Assembly: GCF_900101815.1 (NCBI RefSeq) | Contig: NZ_FNAO01000002.1 | Span: 62,001 to 126,000, forward strand | DNA length: 64,000 bases | Direction of reading: 5' to 3' | DNA from: Pricia antarctica | GTDB taxonomy: Bacteria > Bacteroidota > Bacteroidia > Flavobacteriales > Flavobacteriaceae | Part shown: positions 61,916 to 64,000 of the stretch, piece by piece | Layout: each line of letters opens with the position of its first letter | Position numbering within the stretch: position 1 is the first letter of the stretch | Notes under the pieces: model-generated | Told to the model about the DNA's origin: nothing | Databases searched by the model: none | What the model saw: only the letters and a program-made list of their open reading frames with translations | Program-made: the position numbers and the translations under genes

Positions 61916-63289
61916 TTAACTCGCCACCGAATCCGGATTATAGCCCAAATAGGGCACCTCATATTCCCTAAAGAGAATGCCATAATTTTTAAGTTCGGAA
62001 AGTATGGGTTTATAAACTTCCCTTTTAATGGGAATCTGCACGCCGGGCGTTACGATTTTCTTGTTCAATATCGCCAAAGTAGCCATAGCCACGGGAAGGC
62101 CTACCGTTTTTGACATGGCTGTATGAACCCTGTCATCGCCAATGACCACCATATTGGCGTCTATTTGTTTTTTTTGTCCGTTCAGTTCATAGCCGAATTT
62201 GTGGTACATCACGATCATATCCTTTTCGTTGTCGGCCAGCGTCCAGCTATCTTCCAGGATTTTCTGCAAAACTTGTGCTGGAGTGGCATGTGATAGCGAA
62301 ATGGTCTTTTGAGCATCAAAAAGGTTCAGTTCCAACAGCTTTTCCCACATAATATCATCTTGATCGATCTTTAGGTAGTAGCGCAATTTTAGCTCGACGG
62401 AATCGGTAGGTGAGTACGGGAGAAACAGGTTGACGAATTCGCGGTACGACATGCCCTTTGAATTTTCAATAGTGTAACTATCGTCGGTCATACCCAATTG
62501 TACGAACATGTTCCAAGCTTTTGAAAAGCCTACCCTTCGCATGGTTCCACGGTATAATGTCAAGACATCCTGTAGGCCGTAGGCTTCCCGATAGTTCAGC
62601 GAGTCGCGGTTCGCATAGCCTTCGAACCTTCCATAACCCTCAATATCGAAAAATTCGGTACGGCGGAAGAGTTTGTGATAGGGAATGTATTTGTAGGTGC
62701 CCTCCTGAATGAATTTGGCTGCCCCGCCTTGTCCCGCTACGACAACATTTCTGGGGTTCCAAGTAAATTTGTAGTTCCATAGGTTATTGTCGTTGTCGGG
62801 CGCCACCAATCCGCCTGTAAAGGATTCAAAAAGCAGCATTTTGCCGTCTTTTTCTCGGATACGGTCTATAATCTGCATGGCGCTCATATGGTCGATGCCG
62901 GGATCGAGCCCGATTTCGTTCATAAAGACGAGGCCTTTTTCTTTGGCTTTTTTATCTAAGGTCTTTAGCTCTTCACTGATATACGAAGCCGTAACCAGAT
63001 GTTTTCCATACACGATACAGTCCTGTGCGACCTTAAAGTGCAGAGATGCGGGAAGCATAGAAACAACAATGTCACTCTGCTGAATTGCATTTTTTCTCTC
63101 TATATCCTTAAAAATATCCAAGGAGAGTATGGAGCAATTTGGATGGTTGCTAATAGCATCGGGAATAGCGTCGGGGTTGAGATCTCCGATGGTCAAATGC
63201 AGGTCTTCGATTGTGGACTTCTGCAAAAAATAATCCAAAAGGTACGAAGTAGATTTTCCTGCGCCGATAACGAGAATTTTACGTGGCAT
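61916..63289 (-). CDS. Saccharopine dehydrogenase family protein
   Basis: The 457-residue protein has the N-terminal Rossmann motif KILVIGAGKSTSYLLDYFL and the saccharopine reductase segments MLPASLHFKVAQDCI, GLDPGIDHMSAMQIID and FESFTGGLVAPDNDNNLWNYKF. It probably forms or cleaves saccharopine (lysine and 2-oxoglutarate pathway), or a related opine reaction. The length matches the glutamate-forming type of yeast LYS9. The Lrp regulator nearby supports a lysine role. Confidence 0.88.
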   Translation of the reverse strand: MPRKILVIGAGKSTSYLLDYFLQKSTIEDLHLTIGDLNPDAIPDAISNHPNCSILSLDIFKDIERKNAIQQSDIVVSMLPASLHFKVAQDCIVYGKHLVTASYISEELKTLDKKAKEKGLVFMNEIGLDPGIDHMSAMQIIDRIREKDGKMLLFESFTGGLVAPDNDNNLWNYKFTWNPRNVVVAGQGGAAKFIQEGTYKYIPYHKLFRRTEFFDIEGYGRFEGYANRDSLNYREAYGLQDVLTLYRGTMRRVGFSKAWNMFVQLGMTDDSYTIENSKGMSYREFVNLFLPYSPTDSVELKLRYYLKIDQDDIMWEKLLELNLFDAQKTISLSHATPAQVLQKILEDSWTLADNEKDMIVMYHKFGYELNGQKKQIDANMVVIGDDRVHTAMSKTVGLPVAMATLAILNKKIVTPGVQIPIKREVYKPILSELKNYGILFREYEVPYLGYNPDSVAS

Positions 63290-63378
63290 TTGATTTCGTA
63301 ATTTTGCTGCTCTAACGAGTGGTGTGATACACGAAGGTATCGATTGTTATATTTATAAAAAAGAAGCGGAACTAAGTT

Positions 63379-63765
63379 ATGAACAAAACAATATTTCTGG
63401 TAGGAATCCTTTTCGGGATCCTCGCCGTACTATTGGGTGCCTTTGGTGCCCACGGATTAGAAAATCTGGTCGATGCAGATGCGATTCAAACTTGGGAGAC
63501 CGGGGTAACCTACCAAATGTACCACGCGCTGCTCCTGTTGGTTCTAGCCAACGTGAACGTCATACCCGAAAGCCATAAAAAATGGATATTCTACTGCATT
63601 CTAGCGGGGATCATCCTCTTTTCTTTTTCGATTTATTTCCTGGCCACCAATACGCTTACCTCCTTTGATTTTAAGACCATCGGTTTTGTCACTCCTATCG
63701 GCGGACTTTTTCTAATACTCGCGTGGGCGCTTCTAGGATTTAGGTATTGGAAGTGCTTTAAATAA
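63379..63765 (+). CDS. DUF423 small membrane protein
   Basis: The 128-residue protein has four hydrophobic helices and the hallmarks GAFGAHGLEN and TGVTYQMYHALLLL of DUF423. Its function is unknown; it occurs widely in bacteria. It sits between the saccharopine dehydrogenase gene (divergent) and pckA. Confidence 0.92.
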   Translation: MNKTIFLVGILFGILAVLLGAFGAHGLENLVDADAIQTWETGVTYQMYHALLLLVLANVNVIPESHKKWIFYCILAGIILFSFSIYFLATNTLTSFDFKTIGFVTPIGGLFLILAWALLGFRYWKCFK

Positions 63766-63833
63766 ATTATCCTTAAAAAAAGGCTATCAAAAATTTATTT
63801 ATGATAATTTAGCGGATATAAAACGCTTCGTAA

Positions 63834-64000
63834 ATGAATAATTCGAAAAAAAATTCGGAATCGGTTTCCTTGATTTCCTATGGGATAACACATTCAAATA
63901 TCCATTATCAATTATCTCCATCACAATTGCATGCCATTACCTTGGAAAAGAAAATGGGGAAGGAAGCATCTTCGGGAGCCTTGGCCGTCAATACGGGCGA
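63834..64000 (+). CDS. pckA: Phosphoenolpyruvate carboxykinase (ATP), 3' end missing
   Basis: The visible 55 residues (SVSLISYGITHSNIHYQLSP; SSGALAVNTG) match the N-terminal end of ATP-dependent PEP carboxykinase, which makes phosphoenolpyruvate from oxaloacetate in gluconeogenesis. The segment EASSGALAVNTG precedes the TGRSPKDKF segment that would follow outside the window. ATG 63834 is in frame with it. The gene is cut by the right window edge. Confidence 0.9.
   Translation, partial: MNNSKKNSESVSLISYGITHSNIHYQLSPSQLHAITLEKKMGKEASSGALAVNTG

Noticed and set aside
1-64000. tRNA, rRNA and CRISPR arrays
   Set aside because: I looked for T-loop patterns, rRNA words and regularly spaced direct repeats and saw none that hold up; the repeats present are inverted or short tandem pairs.

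Overview
The window looks like a chromosomal segment of a marine member of the Flavobacteriaceae (phylum Bacteroidota). Evidence from the sequence: a SusC/SusD pair, DUF3078, DUF3098, DUF3127, DUF4301 and DUF2490 proteins, a Bacteroidota-type PiT transporter with a PhoU-like tail, little Shine-Dalgarno sequence before the genes, and several promoters of the Bacteroidota form (TTG, about 20 bases, TAnnTTTG). I cannot fix the genus. I found no rRNA, tRNA, CRISPR array, prophage or complete insertion sequence. Two genes are cut by the window edges: yicC at the left and pckA at the right.

Layout. 1-2300: yicC, gmk and nadD. 2300-7200: a CAP-domain lipoprotein, then a phosphate module (PiT transporter and phosphate-selective-type porin). 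7300-11700: dgt, a DUF3078 protein and dxs. 11700-12360: a decayed membrane-protein gene. 12360-17000: tadA, a small membrane protein, a ClC channel and aspS. 17000-21500: a SusC/SusD nutrient-uptake pair. 21500-28900: an RND multidrug-efflux operon in the order tetR, tolC, four-helix-bundle gene, adaptor, pump, whose gaps are filled by a repeat family. 29100-31700: a polyprenyl synthase, an IS4-type transposase remnant and ahcY. 31760-35450: a phosphopantetheinyl transferase followed by a tightly overlapping set of thiamine-binding protein, PnuC transporter, NadR-like kinase and DUF4301 protein. 35600-37000: two tandem secreted paralogues. 37200-41100: a convergent NtrC-type regulator and hybrid histidine kinase. 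41200-43600: a TPP riboswitch and its TonB-dependent receptor. 43800-53100: mostly single housekeeping and envelope genes (oxidoreductase, Rieske-like lipoprotein, greA, HIT protein, histidine kinase, DUF3127, aat, tag, thioredoxin-like, TonB-like). 53200-56300: the division and envelope operon ftsX, DUF3098, uppP, truB on the minus strand, with a nucleotidyltransferase remnant inside it. 56450-64000: an enlarged leuS, a SemiSWEET, a zinc peptidase, a MITE, an Lrp regulator, a saccharopine dehydrogenase, DUF423 and pckA.

The parts that stand out are: the vitamin-uptake set (riboswitch-controlled receptor plus the PnuC/kinase/DUF4301 operon); the repeat-bounded, AT-rich four-helix-bundle gene inside the efflux operon, with a gene-free twin next to it; the leuS gene, which carries repeat-derived, AT-rich and low-complexity insertions; and several gene remnants that only show when gaps are read in all frames. 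Gene functions come from motif recognition by eye; family names are from memory and no database search was possible.
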